A stretch of 43,577 nucleotides of DNA from Bacteroidales bacterium (GCA_003552075.1 PUOJ01000007.1:1-43577); one strand, 5' to 3'. Counted from the stretch's first letter, positions 16,350-25,467 are shown. Translations and numbers: made by a program. The notes: generated from the sequence alone by a model not told the origin.

Positions 16350-17297
16350 TTATCCCTCTTTTTTCTTGTAAGTAGCTACATGCCGGCGTGATTTGGATTC
16401 ATAGATGTCTGAAATGGTCACCATGATGCCGGTTTCTTCCACCCCTCCGAAACCTTCATTGAATGCTGTGCCAAAAGTGCGCATGGTGGGGCTAAGACTC
16501 ATGTAAGAATTGAATAGTGGAGGAATGTTTTCATTGCGTTGACGCACTTTTTGCGACAACACGCGGTAGTTTTCTTCAAAGCTCTTGCATGTAAACTGTC
16601 GCTCGAGCTCCTCTTCAGATGTATGTAAAGAAAGTGGCTCATAGGGCCTGATCAGCTCGTCTTTATCCGGGAAAAAACGATGCATGAAATAAAGAATCAG
16701 GTCACGGGCATATTTGTCAAAATGCTGGTACATGGTCACTTTGCCTACAAAATACTTCAATCGCGGGTAATCTACCACCAAACCGCCAAGACCGTCCCAC
16801 AAATTGTCAAGCGAATAAATGCTTTTGCGGTTATCACGTGATGGCTGGTATGCAGGCTGCACAAATGAACGGCCAAGCTCTATGGTATAAGGAAAATAAT
16901 CTTTCAGAAAACGGTCAGAGAAGCGAAAGAGTGCAGCGGTAGCTACCTGTGGTTTGCCCTTATCATCAAAAGGGACTTCCCAGCAACACAAATAACGGTA
17001 GCCGCCTACTATTTCTTCGGCAGACGGGTCCCAAACAATGAGTTGTTTATAAGGTACATCAGCAGTATCATAACTGTCCAGGTCGCAAGACTTACCCGTC
17101 CCACCACCAGCCTGCCGGAATGATAATTCACGCAAACGGCCAATTTCGCGGGCAGTATGAGGAGAACCATGCGCATCTACCACATAAATTTCATTATGTG
17201 CATTGTTCGTCTTTCTGAAAAATGTATCGGCATTAAGCTCTTCCTTAAGCAACTCCTTTTCAACCGGAGCGATCAGCTTTTCATCCTTTTCCTTCAT
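16350..17297 (-). CDS. glsB: GNAT/OlsB-type N-acyltransferase, probable glycine-lipid synthase subunit GlsB
   Basis: This 315-aa protein belongs to the acetyltransf_5 (OlsB/hemolysin-like) group. Visible signatures are RELSFRQAGGGTGKSCDLDSYD, QLIVWDPSAEEIVGGYRY and IELGRSFVQPAYQ. OlsB-type enzymes join a 3-hydroxy-fatty acyl chain to the amino group of an amino acid. In Bacteroides the homolog GlsB, with GlsA, makes glycine lipids. Here the GlsA-type gene lies 11 bp upstream, so the pair probably makes N-acyl-acyloxyacyl glycine (or serine-glycine) lipids at the membrane. The amino-acid substrate is inferred from homology and pairing. Confidence 0.85.
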   Translation of the reverse strand: MKEKDEKLIAPVEKELLKEELNADTFFRKTNNAHNEIYVVDAHGSPHTAREIGRLRELSFRQAGGGTGKSCDLDSYDTADVPYKQLIVWDPSAEEIVGGYRYLCCWEVPFDDKGKPQVATAALFRFSDRFLKDYFPYTIELGRSFVQPAYQPSRDNRKSIYSLDNLWDGLGGLVVDYPRLKYFVGKVTMYQHFDKYARDLILYFMHRFFPDKDELIRPYEPLSLHTSEEELERQFTCKSFEENYRVLSQKVRQRNENIPPLFNSYMSLSPTMRTFGTAFNEGFGGVEETGIMVTISDIYESKSRRHVATYKKKEG

Positions 17298-17308
17298 CTC
17301 CTGCTAAT

Positions 17309-18166
17309 TCAAATATCCAATTGCGCATTAAAATCATCAGCACCACCGGGCAGACGGTACACATGATCCTTCATTTTCTGCGCCCATTCGTGGTGGGTGT
17401 ATTTTTTTGTAAAGGTAGTATACGGCACAGGCTTTCCAAAAATTATCCGCAACTTTTTTTCCTGCTGCCTAAACATTTCATCAGGCAAATAAAGCATCTC
17501 CAAATTAAAGCCAATACCCAGGCGCTTACGCCAACGGGCTAAGTTATAAAAAAAAGCGGAGTTCCTGCCTTCAATATACACCGGAATCACATCCCGCTGA
17601 TGCCTGATCGCTTTTGTAATAAATGTCTTTTTCCAGTCCAGGTCCCTGATCTCATTGCCCTGCTTGCGCGAAACCAAGCCGGCAGGGAATATCAGGATCA
17701 GGTCGTCCGAAGCAAAACTGGCCTCCAGGGCACGTACGAATTCCACATTGTGTCGCCCGTGCTTGTCAACCGGCACAAACAATTCCTTGAGGTTTCTCAA
17801 CTCCAAAAGAATGTCGTTTGCCAGGAACTTGATATCCTGCCGCTTCTTTCCAATCACATGCATCAATGCCATGCCATCCAGCCCGCCAAGGGGATGGTTG
17901 GAAGCCACGATATAACGCCCCCGGGCAGGCAAATGATGCAGGTTTTCAGCAACAATGTCCAGCCCAAACTTATCAATCAATATAGACTCAATGAATGATA
18001 AACCATCATGATCCTTCAACTCAAGCAATACCTGATTGATCTCATCCTGATGCACAATCCGCTTCAAATACCTGACCAACGGCCCGGGTATGAATGGGTA
18101 GGCAGCTCCGGCCTTCGAACGAAGCACCTTTTCCACATCAATCAACTGTATGTCTTCCTTGTTCAT
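17309..18166 (-). CDS. glsA: PlsC-type O-acyltransferase, probable glycine-lipid GlsA
   Basis: The acyltransferase motif NHPLGGLDG is the HX4D catalytic motif (motif I), and FPAGLVSRK is the acyl-acceptor motif. This places it in the 1-acylglycerol-3-phosphate acyltransferase-like group. From the ATG at 18166 it has 285 aa (MNKEDIQLIDVEKVL, typical for this subfamily). The track start at 18196 is GTG, and an ATG at 18181 is also possible. GlsA adds the second fatty acyl chain to the hydroxyl of the N-acyl amino acid made by GlsB. It heads a glsA-glsB-engB operon divergent from mraZ, with a TATTTTTG box 56 bp upstream. Confidence 0.84.
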   Translation of the reverse strand: MNKEDIQLIDVEKVLRSKAGAAYPFIPGPLVRYLKRIVHQDEINQVLLELKDHDGLSFIESILIDKFGLDIVAENLHHLPARGRYIVASNHPLGGLDGMALMHVIGKKRQDIKFLANDILLELRNLKELFVPVDKHGRHNVEFVRALEASFASDDLILIFPAGLVSRKQGNEIRDLDWKKTFITKAIRHQRDVIPVYIEGRNSAFFYNLARWRKRLGIGFNLEMLYLPDEMFRQQEKKLRIIFGKPVPYTTFTKKYTHHEWAQKMKDHVYRLPGGADDFNAQLDI

Positions 18167-18221
18167 GCGCGTCGTAATCATTGTAAGCAAAAACACAGCT
18201 GCGCCTGTTTCCGCAACATCA

Positions 18222-18229
18222 CAAAAATA
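18222..18229 (-). promoter_or_regulatory. Candidate -7 element (TATTTTTG) for glsA-glsB-engB
   Basis: The minus strand carries a perfect TAnnTTTG match followed by TG, 56 bp upstream of the chosen glsA ATG. No well-spaced TTTG is seen upstream. Confidence 0.4.
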
Positions 18230-18519
18230 TAAAAAACCTGCACAATATGGTCACAACTGTGTTGCTGCGCCTCTAAAGTCAACAATTTTTTTCAACACAA
18301 TAAACGAAACCCGCACATTGCAGAAAATACAGCATCTGAAAAACAAGGGTGCGCAGATGAGGCATGATCCCCCTGACAAACATTTTTTCCATGCGTGAGC
18401 ATATATATGCAACAAAAGGCAAAAAACACAACATGTTGTATATATGCTTGATTTTATGCATGTTAACCATTTTGCCCCAAGCAAAAGCACAGCCTTCAGC
18501 GTGAAAAGTTATCAACAAT
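18230..18519. other. Non-coding divergent region between glsA and mraZ with two 12-bp palindromes
   Basis: No convincing gene is present; the 79-82 aa ORFs here are cysteine-rich and lack recognisable domains. The region holds two perfect palindromes, GCATATATATGC (18399-18410) and ACAACATGTTGT (18428-18439), and the second runs into another TATATATGC copy. The right part leads into the MraZ repeats. Regulatory use is plausible but unproven. Confidence 0.5.
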
Positions 18520-18547
18520 GTGGTAAAAAGTGGTAAAAAGTGGTAAA
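18520..18547 (+). promoter_or_regulatory. MraZ-box: three 10-bp direct repeats GTGGTAAAAA
   Basis: GTGGTAA recurs three times at exactly 10-bp intervals. Read as AAAGTGG plus three bases, it has the form of the MraZ operators described in other bacteria (tandem short repeats about one helical turn apart, upstream of mraZ). It ends 8 bp before a TATATTTA element and 44 bp before the mraZ ATG, so MraZ binding would cover the -33 region. Confidence 0.75.
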
Positions 18548-18555
18548 TTTATTCA

Positions 18556-18563
18556 TATATTTA
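18556..18563 (+). promoter_or_regulatory. Candidate -7 element (TATATTTA) of the dcw operon
   Basis: One mismatch from TAnnTTTG, placed between the MraZ repeats and the mraZ ATG. The neighbouring TACACTTTG is an alternative with one extra base in the spacer. Confidence 0.35.
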
Positions 18564-18591
18564 CACTTTGAAACACAACACGTGGCACATC

Positions 18592-19083
18592 ATGCTGGGA
18601 GAATTTGAATGTAAAATTGATGCCAAAGGGCGGTTTATGATGCCTTCGGGTCTGCGAAAGCAGCTGGGTCCGGAAGATCAGGAGCGCTTTGTCATCAACC
18701 GTGGGTTTGAAAACAATCTTACCCTTTACCCCCAGAGTGAATGGCTGAAAATTTCGCGTGAAGTTAATGCATTGAACCTGTACAACAAAAAAAACCGGGA
18801 GTTTGTAAGGTATTTCTTCAGGGGTGCCAGTGAAATGCGCCTGGATTCAACGGGAAGGCTTTTACTTCCCAGGCAGCTGATCAGTTATGCTGGCATCGAG
18901 AGGGAGATTGTGCTTTTTGCTTATGGCAACAGGATTGAAATATGGGCCAGGAATGCTTATGAAGAAATGATGGCCAATGAGCCGGATGATTTTTCTTCAC
19001 TGGCCGAGGAAGTGATGGGCAAGGTTAACCAACAAGCAGGAGGTGATCAACATGACGTATCATCAAGCCGTGATGCCAGATAA
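18592..19083 (+). CDS. mraZ: Transcriptional regulator MraZ
   Basis: This 163-aa protein has two SpoVT-AbrB-like modules: FECKIDAKGRFMMPSGLRKQL (first) and MRLDSTGRLLLPRQLISYAGI (second). These carry the DXXGR motifs that bind DNA in MraZ. MraZ represses or tunes the dcw operon from repeats upstream of its own gene, and matching repeats are present here. The track begins at a TTG (18568) that overlaps the presumed promoter; the ATG at 18592 gives the family-like MLGEFECKIDAKGR. It is the first gene of the dcw cluster, and its end overlaps rsmH by 32 bp. Confidence 0.93.
   Translation: MLGEFECKIDAKGRFMMPSGLRKQLGPEDQERFVINRGFENNLTLYPQSEWLKISREVNALNLYNKKNREFVRYFFRGASEMRLDSTGRLLLPRQLISYAGIEREIVLFAYGNRIEIWARNAYEEMMANEPDDFSSLAEEVMGKVNQQAGGDQHDVSSSRDAR
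19038..19048 (+). promoter_or_regulatory. Near-perfect Shine-Dalgarno site of rsmH
   Basis: AGGAGGTGATC is complementary over 11 bases to the usual 3' end of bacterial 16S rRNA (GATCACCTCCT), followed by AAC and ATG. It lies inside the mraZ coding region and fixes the rsmH start at 19052, not at the GTG within the site. Confidence 0.75.
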
Positions 19084-19969
19084 GGCCTTGGATGCGCTGG
19101 ATGTGAAGCCGGGGGGTGTTTATGTGGACGCTACCTTCGGAGGTGGGGGTCACAGTCTGGCCATACTGGAGAGACTCGGAAGTGGGAAGCTGGTTGCCTT
19201 TGACCAGGATGATGAGGCAGCGAAGAATGTTCCTGGAGACGATAGGTTGATCTTTCTGAATCATAATTTCAGGTACATGAAAAACCTGCTTAAATACCAT
19301 GCTTGCATCCCTGTTGATGGAGTCCTTGCCGACCTGGGCGTTTCGTCGCATCAGTTTGACGAAGCCATGCGGGGGTTCTCCATAAGGGCTGATGGCCCGT
19401 TGGATATGCGCATGAACCGTTATGCAAGGGCCACGGCAGCAGACATCATCAATACGTATGACTATGAAAAACTGGCTGACTTGTTTTATTTTTCCGGTGA
19501 ATTGCGAAGTGCCAGGAAAATTGCCGGTGTGATTGAAAAACAGCGCAAACAGCAGCCCATCAAAACGACGGCAGCGCTCATTGATGCCATCAGGCACCTG
19601 GCGCCACGGGGGAGGGAAAATAAATTCCTGGCCCAGGTTTTTCAGGCTTTGCGCATTGAAGTGAACCAGGAGCTGGAAGCGCTGAGGGCCTTCCTCATGC
19701 AGAGCCTGGAAGTATTAAAACCCGGAGGAAGGCTTGTAGTAATCTCGTATCATTCTTTGGAAGACAGGTTGGTGAAGAACTTTATGAGAACCGGAAGTTT
19801 GGAGGGGAAACTGGAAAAAGATTTTTACGGCAACCCACAAACCCCATGGTGCAAGGTAAGCAAAGCCATAAAGCCTGACCCATTGGAGGTTGAAAGAAAC
19901 AAGCGAGCCAGAAGTGCCCGACTTCGTTTTGCTGAAAAGACCAAAAGTGATGACAGCGAATCAGTATAA
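19052..19969 (+). CDS. rsmH: 16S rRNA (cytosine1402-N4)-methyltransferase RsmH
   Basis: This 305-aa enzyme (formerly MraW) methylates C1402 of 16S rRNA. The SAM loop is VDATFGGGGHS. ADLGVSSHQFD and GFSIRADGPLDMRM are the family signature, RENKFLAQVFQALRIEVN is the helical insertion, and VVISYHSLEDRLVKNF closes the domain. The track start at 19043 is a GTG within the Shine-Dalgarno site, so the ATG at 19052 is preferred. It overlaps mraZ by 32 bp in another frame and ftsL by 20 bp, so translation is coupled along the operon. Confidence 0.95.
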   Translation: MTYHQAVMPDKALDALDVKPGGVYVDATFGGGGHSLAILERLGSGKLVAFDQDDEAAKNVPGDDRLIFLNHNFRYMKNLLKYHACIPVDGVLADLGVSSHQFDEAMRGFSIRADGPLDMRMNRYARATAADIINTYDYEKLADLFYFSGELRSARKIAGVIEKQRKQQPIKTTAALIDAIRHLAPRGRENKFLAQVFQALRIEVNQELEALRAFLMQSLEVLKPGGRLVVISYHSLEDRLVKNFMRTGSLEGKLEKDFYGNPQTPWCKVSKAIKPDPLEVERNKRARSARLRFAEKTKSDDSESV

Positions 19970-20357
19970 AAAACAAAAAACGGAGAAGCCTGAGCGGCCC
20001 TCCGGCTTCGGTCGGTACATAGCCGGCATGTTGGATGGCAGCCTTATTTCAGGCAATACCAATTTACACGCCATGCGTTTTATCCTGTTCTTGTTCGCAC
20101 TGGCATTGTTTTTCATATTCAACACCTATTATGCGGAACGCAAAACCCGGGAAGCAGAGCAATTGCGACACGAAATGACTGAGCTGCGCATCCGCTATAT
20201 TCAGACCCGCTCTGATTACATGTTTCTGACAAAACAATCTGAAATGGTACGCAGGCTCAGCAACCAAGGGTTTATTGAACCCGTGGAGCCACCAAGACAA
20301 ATTATAGCAAGCGAAAAAAAAACGACATGGGACAGGTTCCTGGGCTGGTTTGATTAA
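19950..20357 (+). CDS. ftsL: FtsL-like cell-division membrane protein
   Basis: From the ATG at 19950 this is a 135-aa bitopic protein. It has a basic cytoplasmic N-terminus (MTANQYKKQKTEKPERP), one transmembrane helix (FILFLFALALFFIFN) and a periplasmic coiled coil (EAEQLRHEMTELRIRYIQTRS), the plan of FtsL. Sequence identity with FtsL is always low; position between rsmH and ftsI is the main support. FtsL works with FtsQ (and FtsB) to activate FtsW-FtsI. The track start at 19890 would add 20 residues read out of frame with rsmH. It precedes ftsI by 74 bp. Confidence 0.85.
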   Translation: MTANQYKKQKTEKPERPSGFGRYIAGMLDGSLISGNTNLHAMRFILFLFALALFFIFNTYYAERKTREAEQLRHEMTELRIRYIQTRSDYMFLTKQSEMVRRLSNQGFIEPVEPPRQIIASEKKTTWDRFLGWFD

Positions 20358-20431
20358 TGTAACCCGGGTGACACAAAGCATTGTAAAACTGTGCTGGTAA
20401 CGAAAAAAACACACCACTGCCAAAACAACCA

Positions 20432-22537
20432 ATGGAAAATCGCAGCAACATATTGTGGAGGATGCGCCTGGTCTATTTTATGATGGCCTTTTTCGGACTG
20501 TTGATAATTGGGAAGGTTGTATATATTCAGTTTGCAGAGGGCGACCATTGGCGGGAAAAAGCTCGCCGCTCAGGCATCAGGCATGCAACCATAGAGGCTG
20601 TCAGGGGCGACATCTACGCCGATGATGGCAGCCTGCTTGCTACCAGTGTTCCGGTATTCGATATCCGCATGGACCTAAGCAGGGAAGTGACTTCTGATGA
20701 CCTGTTTTATGCAAAGGTAGATTCTCTGGCCCTCGAGCTCTCGCGTTTGTTTGGTGATCGGTCACCGGCACAATATCGCGCAGCACTGGTCAGGGCACGC
20801 AGGGACCAAAACCGCTACTTTCTTGTCAAGCGCAGGGTGAGCTGGGATCAGCTTCAGCAGCTCAAACATTTCCCGCTGTTCCGCCTCGGAAGATACGGCG
20901 GGGGGTTGATCGTTGAACGGCAAAGCAGAAGGGAGATGCCCTACAGGTCTCTGGCAGCAAGAACCATCGGTTATGAGCGAGAGGGGGTTTATGTCGGGTT
21001 GGAAGGTGCTTACCGGAATTACCTGGAGGGCGTGGAAGGCAAACGTCTTGAACGACGAGTCAGTGGTGGAACCTGGATTCCTGTAAGCAATCAAAACGAA
21101 ATACAGCCTCAAAACGGCAAAGACATTGTCACTACCATTAACGTACAAATCCAGGATATAGCCGAAAAGGCGCTTAAACAACAGTTGTCCCGCTTTCGTG
21201 CTGAGCACGGAACCGTTGTAATCATGGAGGTCTCCAGCGGAAAGGTCAAAGCCATTTCCAACCTGACCCGGAACAATCAAACAGGTCGCTATGAAGAAAT
21301 CTATAATTATGCTGTAGGCCAAAGCACGGAGCCAGGATCCACATTCAAACTGCCGGTGTTGATGGCCGCCATGGAGGATGGTATGATTGCGCCGGAGGAT
21401 AGCATAGATGCACTCGGAGGCCAGACCGTTTATTATGGCAGGCGTATGCGGGACGCTGGTGCAGGGCATGGTGTCATCACCGCACAAAAAGCTTTTGAGA
21501 TATCGTCCAATGTGGCTGTTTCACAAATTATTTATTCAAACTACAAGGACAAACCCAGCCAATTTATTGACCGATTGCGCGATATGCACCTGCATGAACC
21601 TTTGGGTGTTGAGATCAGCGGAGAGGGAAGTCCGCTCATCCGAGGTGAAGGTGAAACGGGGTGGTCAGGCTTATCACTTCCCTGGATGTCCATTGGCTAT
21701 GAAGTATCCATGACACCCTTGCAGATATTGACGTTTTACAACGCCATTGCCAACAATGGACGCATGATGAAACCCTTGTTCGTACAGGAAATCCGGCAGT
21801 CGGGGCGGACAATCAAAAGGTTTACGCCTGTTGAGATCAACCGGGCAGTGGCATCAAGAAATACGCTAAAGAATGCCAGGCAGATGCTACGCGGGGCAGT
21901 CAAAAACGGAACGGGTAAAAACATCAACTCCCGGCATTATCACATAGCAGGTAAAACGGGAACAGCACAGGTAGCAGATTCCGGGCGCGGTTATCAGACT
22001 GCTGCAGGCATTCAGCATCGGGCAAGTTTTGTTGGCTATTTCCCGGCCAATGAACCAAAATACAGTTGCATCGTGCTGATTAACCGGCCCATTGGCAATA
22101 TTGTAACAGGGAGCCAGGTGGCAGCCCCGGTGTTCCGTGAAATAGCAGACAAAATGTTCGCTGCCCGCATGTTCCTGCCCGACATTGAACCACCGGCCAT
22201 AGCCCCGGCAGTTGCAGCTTTGCCAAGGTTCCGCAATGCCCATCCGCAGGATGTGAAAGCAATATACCACGCCCTTGGCGCCCATGTCATTGATATGGCA
22301 AACACCAACTGGGTGGAAGCAAGAGTCAGCCAGGACACTGTCAAGCTCCACGAAAAGGAGTATATAGAAAACCTGGTGCCTGACGTGGAGGGAATGGGTA
22401 TACGCGATGCGATGTACATTTTGGAAAATGCCGGACTCAGGGTTTTGTACAGGGGTCGGGGCACCGTGAGCACGCAAGACCCACGGGCTGGCACCCGAAT
22501 CAGGGAAGGAAGTATCATAGAGATTGAATTGTCATGA
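20432..22537 (+). CDS. ftsI: Septal penicillin-binding protein 2 (FtsI/PBP3-type) with PASTA domain
   Basis: This 701-aa class B transpeptidase crosslinks septal peptidoglycan. It has one N-terminal membrane helix (about 12-33), a PBP dimer domain starting near EAVRGDIYADDG, and a transpeptidase domain with SxxK at Ser303-Lys306 (GSTFK), SxN at 358-360 (SSN) and KTG at 508-510 (GKTGT). A C-terminal PASTA domain (about 645-701, VPDVEGMGIRDAMYILENAG) follows, as is usual in Bacteroidota division PBPs. It overlaps murE by the 4-bp ATGA. The start ATG at 20432 puts the usual short basic stretch before the helix. Confidence 0.95.
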   Translation: MENRSNILWRMRLVYFMMAFFGLLIIGKVVYIQFAEGDHWREKARRSGIRHATIEAVRGDIYADDGSLLATSVPVFDIRMDLSREVTSDDLFYAKVDSLALELSRLFGDRSPAQYRAALVRARRDQNRYFLVKRRVSWDQLQQLKHFPLFRLGRYGGGLIVERQSRREMPYRSLAARTIGYEREGVYVGLEGAYRNYLEGVEGKRLERRVSGGTWIPVSNQNEIQPQNGKDIVTTINVQIQDIAEKALKQQLSRFRAEHGTVVIMEVSSGKVKAISNLTRNNQTGRYEEIYNYAVGQSTEPGSTFKLPVLMAAMEDGMIAPEDSIDALGGQTVYYGRRMRDAGAGHGVITAQKAFEISSNVAVSQIIYSNYKDKPSQFIDRLRDMHLHEPLGVEISGEGSPLIRGEGETGWSGLSLPWMSIGYEVSMTPLQILTFYNAIANNGRMMKPLFVQEIRQSGRTIKRFTPVEINRAVASRNTLKNARQMLRGAVKNGTGKNINSRHYHIAGKTGTAQVADSGRGYQTAAGIQHRASFVGYFPANEPKYSCIVLINRPIGNIVTGSQVAAPVFREIADKMFAARMFLPDIEPPAIAPAVAALPRFRNAHPQDVKAIYHALGAHVIDMANTNWVEARVSQDTVKLHEKEYIENLVPDVEGMGIRDAMYILENAGLRVLYRGRGTVSTQDPRAGTRIREGSIIEIELS

Positions 22538-23997
22538 AAAAAACACTGGCAGACGTTTTATACAAAACAGGTATCAGTAAAACCACTGGCGACCTGCAAC
22601 AGGACATCCTGGCGGTCACGGATGACAGCCGTAAGGTCACCCGGGGCTCACTTTTTGTCGCCGTAAAAGGGCTTAGTGCAGATGGTCATCAGTTTATTGA
22701 CCAGGCCATCGCACAGGGTGCCGCTGCCGTAGTCTGCCAGGAATTGCCTTCGGTCACCAATCCTGCTGTCACTTACGTGGAGGTTGCAGACAGCCGGAAG
22801 GCGCTTGGGTGGATCGCTTCTAACTTTTACGACCAGCCCACGGAAAAGCTCCATGTGGTAGGCGTTACCGGTACAAATGGAAAAACCACAGTGGCGTTTT
22901 TGCTATATGAGGTCTTTACCAAATTAGGTCACCCCTGTGGGTTGATATCTACCATAGGCCATCGCATTGGCACAAAAATGCTGGACACAAGCTATACCAC
23001 GCCGGATCCTGTGACACTCAACAGCCTTTTGCACCAAATGGCAAGCGAAGGCTGCGAATATGTTTTCATGGAAGTGAGCTCTCATGCCCTTGATCAGGCC
23101 AGGGTTGAAGGCATGCGATTCGCCGGCGCCATTTTCACCAACATCACGCACGATCACCTGGATTACCATCACGGGTTCAAGGAGTATCTGCAAGCCAAGC
23201 AGCGCCTCTTCCAGTCGCTGGACAAAAATGCTTTTGCGCTTACCAACCTGGATGACAAAAACGGCATGATCATCATGCAAAACAGCAAGGTGAAGCCAGT
23301 CACATACAGCTTGAGGGCCATTGCAGACTATAAGGGCAAACTGCTTGACAACTCCTTTGCTGGTCTTCATCTGATGATAGACGGCCACGATGTATGGTGT
23401 AAGCTTACCGGCACCTTTAATGCCTATAACATATTGGCTGTCTACGGAACTGGGCGCATACTCGGGAAGGCGCCGGATGAACTGCTGGCAGCTATCTCAG
23501 GCTGTGAAGCACCTGAAGGTCGTTTCGATTATTTTGCAGGAAAGGACAACATCATTGGCATCGTTGATTATGCACATACGCCTGATGCCTTGGAAAATGT
23601 CCTGAAAAACATCCAGGACCTGCGCGGCAAACATGAGAAACTGATCACGGTCATTGGCTGTGGCGGAGACCGTGACAAGTCCAAGCGCGCACCCATGGCC
23701 ACCATTGCGGCCCGTTACAGCGACCAGGTGATCTTCACAAGCGACAATCCCCGGTTTGAAGATCCGGAAGCCATCATCCGGGACATGGTCAAAGGCCTTG
23801 AGCTTGACCCTGCAATGAAAAATAAATATGTGCGTATCGTCGACCGGAAAGAAGCCATGAAAATCGCGAGGGTGATGGCCAGAAACAATGACATCGTGCT
23901 TGTGGCAGGCAAAGGACACGAAAAATACCAGGAGATCAGGGGAGATAGAATACCCTTTGATGATAAGGCCGTTTTACAGGAACTGTTAAACAAGTAA
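22534..23997 (+). CDS. murE: UDP-MurNAc-tripeptide ligase MurE (meso-DAP-adding type)
   Basis: This 487-aa cytoplasmic ligase adds the third amino acid to UDP-MurNAc-Ala-Glu. All three Mur domains are present: the N-terminal UMAG-binding domain, the ATPase with GTNGKTT (113-119), and the C-terminal ligase domain with DNPRFEDP. The DNPR sequence is the known determinant for meso-diaminopimelate, so the peptidoglycan is predicted to be of the DAP type. It overlaps ftsI by 4 bp, and mraY starts 3 bp after its stop. MurE needs the product of MurD, whose gene here is truncated. Confidence 0.96.
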   Translation: MKKTLADVLYKTGISKTTGDLQQDILAVTDDSRKVTRGSLFVAVKGLSADGHQFIDQAIAQGAAAVVCQELPSVTNPAVTYVEVADSRKALGWIASNFYDQPTEKLHVVGVTGTNGKTTVAFLLYEVFTKLGHPCGLISTIGHRIGTKMLDTSYTTPDPVTLNSLLHQMASEGCEYVFMEVSSHALDQARVEGMRFAGAIFTNITHDHLDYHHGFKEYLQAKQRLFQSLDKNAFALTNLDDKNGMIIMQNSKVKPVTYSLRAIADYKGKLLDNSFAGLHLMIDGHDVWCKLTGTFNAYNILAVYGTGRILGKAPDELLAAISGCEAPEGRFDYFAGKDNIIGIVDYAHTPDALENVLKNIQDLRGKHEKLITVIGCGGDRDKSKRAPMATIAARYSDQVIFTSDNPRFEDPEAIIRDMVKGLELDPAMKNKYVRIVDRKEAMKIARVMARNNDIVLVAGKGHEKYQEIRGDRIPFDDKAVLQELLNK

Positions 23998-23999
23998 TC

Positions 24000-25256
24000 A
24001 TGCTGTACCCGCTTTTTGAATACCTGGATAAGGTTTATGATATTCCCGGAACAGGGGTGTTTCAATACATCTCCTTCAGGGCCGGTATGGCCGTGATCGT
24101 CTCCCTGGTTGTCACGATGATCACAGGCAGACGCATCATCGACTATTTGCAGAAAAAACAGGTTGGAGAAACCATACGCGACCTCGGGCTGGAAGGACAA
24201 CAAAGTAAAGCAGGTACACCTACCATGGGCGGACTGATCATCATTGCCGCCATCGTCATCCCTACTTTGCTGTTTGCCAGGCTGAACAACATCTATATTG
24301 TCCTGATGCTCATTTCCACCTTATGGCTTGGTATCATTGGCTTTATTGATGATTACATCAAAGTGTTCAGAAAAGACAAAAAAGGCCTGCATGGCCGATT
24401 TAAAATCATTGGCCAGATCACCCTCGGAATCATCGTGGGCTCCACACTCTATTTTCATGAAGGGGTTGTAATCAGGGAAAAAGCTGATTTCCCAACAGAA
24501 TACGCTACAACAGATGAATTGCTGGAGCTGGATGGCTTAGTCAGACCGGACTCCCCATTTCCCTTGGAGTCAGAGAAATCTACCAAGACAACAATTCCAT
24601 TTTTTAAAGATAACGAATTTGATTACGCAAGATTGATCGCTTTTTTGGGTGATGGCTACGAAAGATGGGCCTTCCTGGTGTTCATTCCTATCGTGATCCT
24701 GATCATCACTGCGGTTTCGAATGGCGCCAATATTACAGACGGTCTTGACGGACTTGCTACCGGCACATCAGCCATTATCGGGGTAACACTGGGAATCCTG
24801 GCCTATGTGAGCGGCAACATGCTGTTTGCAGACTACCTCAACATCATGTATATCCCCCACACGGGAGAGTTGGTGGTTTTCATCGCCGCCTTTGTGGGAG
24901 CCTGCATCGGATTTCTCTGGTACAACTCCTACCCTGCACAGGTATTCATGGGAGATACAGGCAGCCTTTCCCTCGGCGGTATCATCGCCGTGTTCGCTAT
25001 AGTCATCAGAAAGGAATTGCTGATTCCGATATTATGCGGGATCTTCTTCATAGAAAGTTTGTCCGTAATTATCCAGGTTACCTGGTTTAAGATTACCAAA
25101 AGAAGATTTGGCGAGGGCAGGCGGATTTTTAAAATGGCACACATACATCATCACTTTCAGATGAAAGGATTGCATGAAGCAAAAATTGTGCAACGCTTTT
25201 TCATTGTGGGTATCATGCTGGCGATCTTTTCAGTGATTACACTGAAGCTGAGGTAG
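24000..25256 (+). CDS. mraY: Phospho-MurNAc-pentapeptide translocase MraY
   Basis: This 418-aa integral membrane enzyme transfers phospho-MurNAc-pentapeptide to undecaprenyl phosphate, making lipid I. Conserved active-site segments are [37 protein letters not shown] and [12 protein letters not shown], and the family end motif [10 protein letters not shown] is intact. The protein is about 60 residues longer than E. coli MraY because of an extramembrane loop (about 155-215), normal for Bacteroidota. The usual next gene, murD, does not begin within the following 211 bp. Confidence 0.96.
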   Translation: MLYPLFEYLDKVYDIPGTGVFQYISFRAGMAVIVSLVVTMITGRRIIDYLQKKQVGETIRDLGLEGQQSKAGTPTMGGLIIIAAIVIPTLLFARLNNIYIVLMLISTLWLGIIGFIDDYIKVFRKDKKGLHGRFKIIGQITLGIIVGSTLYFHEGVVIREKADFPTEYATTDELLELDGLVRPDSPFPLESEKSTKTTIPFFKDNEFDYARLIAFLGDGYERWAFLVFIPIVILIITAVSNGANITDGLDGLATGTSAIIGVTLGILAYVSGNMLFADYLNIMYIPHTGELVVFIAAFVGACIGFLWYNSYPAQVFMGDTGSLSLGGIIAVFAIVIRKELLIPILCGIFFIESLSVIIQVTWFKITKRRFGEGRRIFKMAHIHHHFQMKGLHEAKIVQRFFIVGIMLAIFSVITLKLR

Positions 25257-25467
25257 ATTGAATACAGCCGGAATGACTTGGGCTCCAGGGCATCATCATC
25301 CCGAACCAAGTGCGCAATCGCACTGATTGCCGTGAGAGCTGCTAAGGTTGATGACAGATTACCGCGGATCAAGGACTGATTGGGCTGACATACGGATGGG
25401 AATTTGCAGGTGCGACAAGAGGTTGAATAAACAATAAGGGTTACAACTAATAAGACAGGAATAGGAT
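25257..25467 (+). other. 211-bp non-coding gap in place of the murD N-terminal region
   Basis: All three forward frames are closed early by stops, and none shows the MurD Rossmann motif or the GSNGKT ATP loop. The reverse strand has no MurD-like frame. A small hairpin AGTGCG-CAAT-CGCACT lies at 25309-25324. The gap is unusual for this cluster, where most neighbours overlap or lie within a few tens of bases. Confidence 0.7.

Noticed and set aside
18509-18517. TTATCAACA, resembling a DnaA box
   Set aside because: One mismatch from TTATCCACA, no cluster of boxes and no dnaA, dnaN or rpmH genes nearby; not an origin.
18251-18518. Two 79-aa reverse ORFs upstream of mraZ
   Set aside because: Cysteine-rich products of low-complexity AT-rich regulatory DNA, in different frames over the same stretch, with no recognisable motif.
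24460-24640. Extra ~60-residue loop in MraY as a novelty
   Set aside because: An extramembrane loop of this size is the norm for MraY in Bacteroidota.
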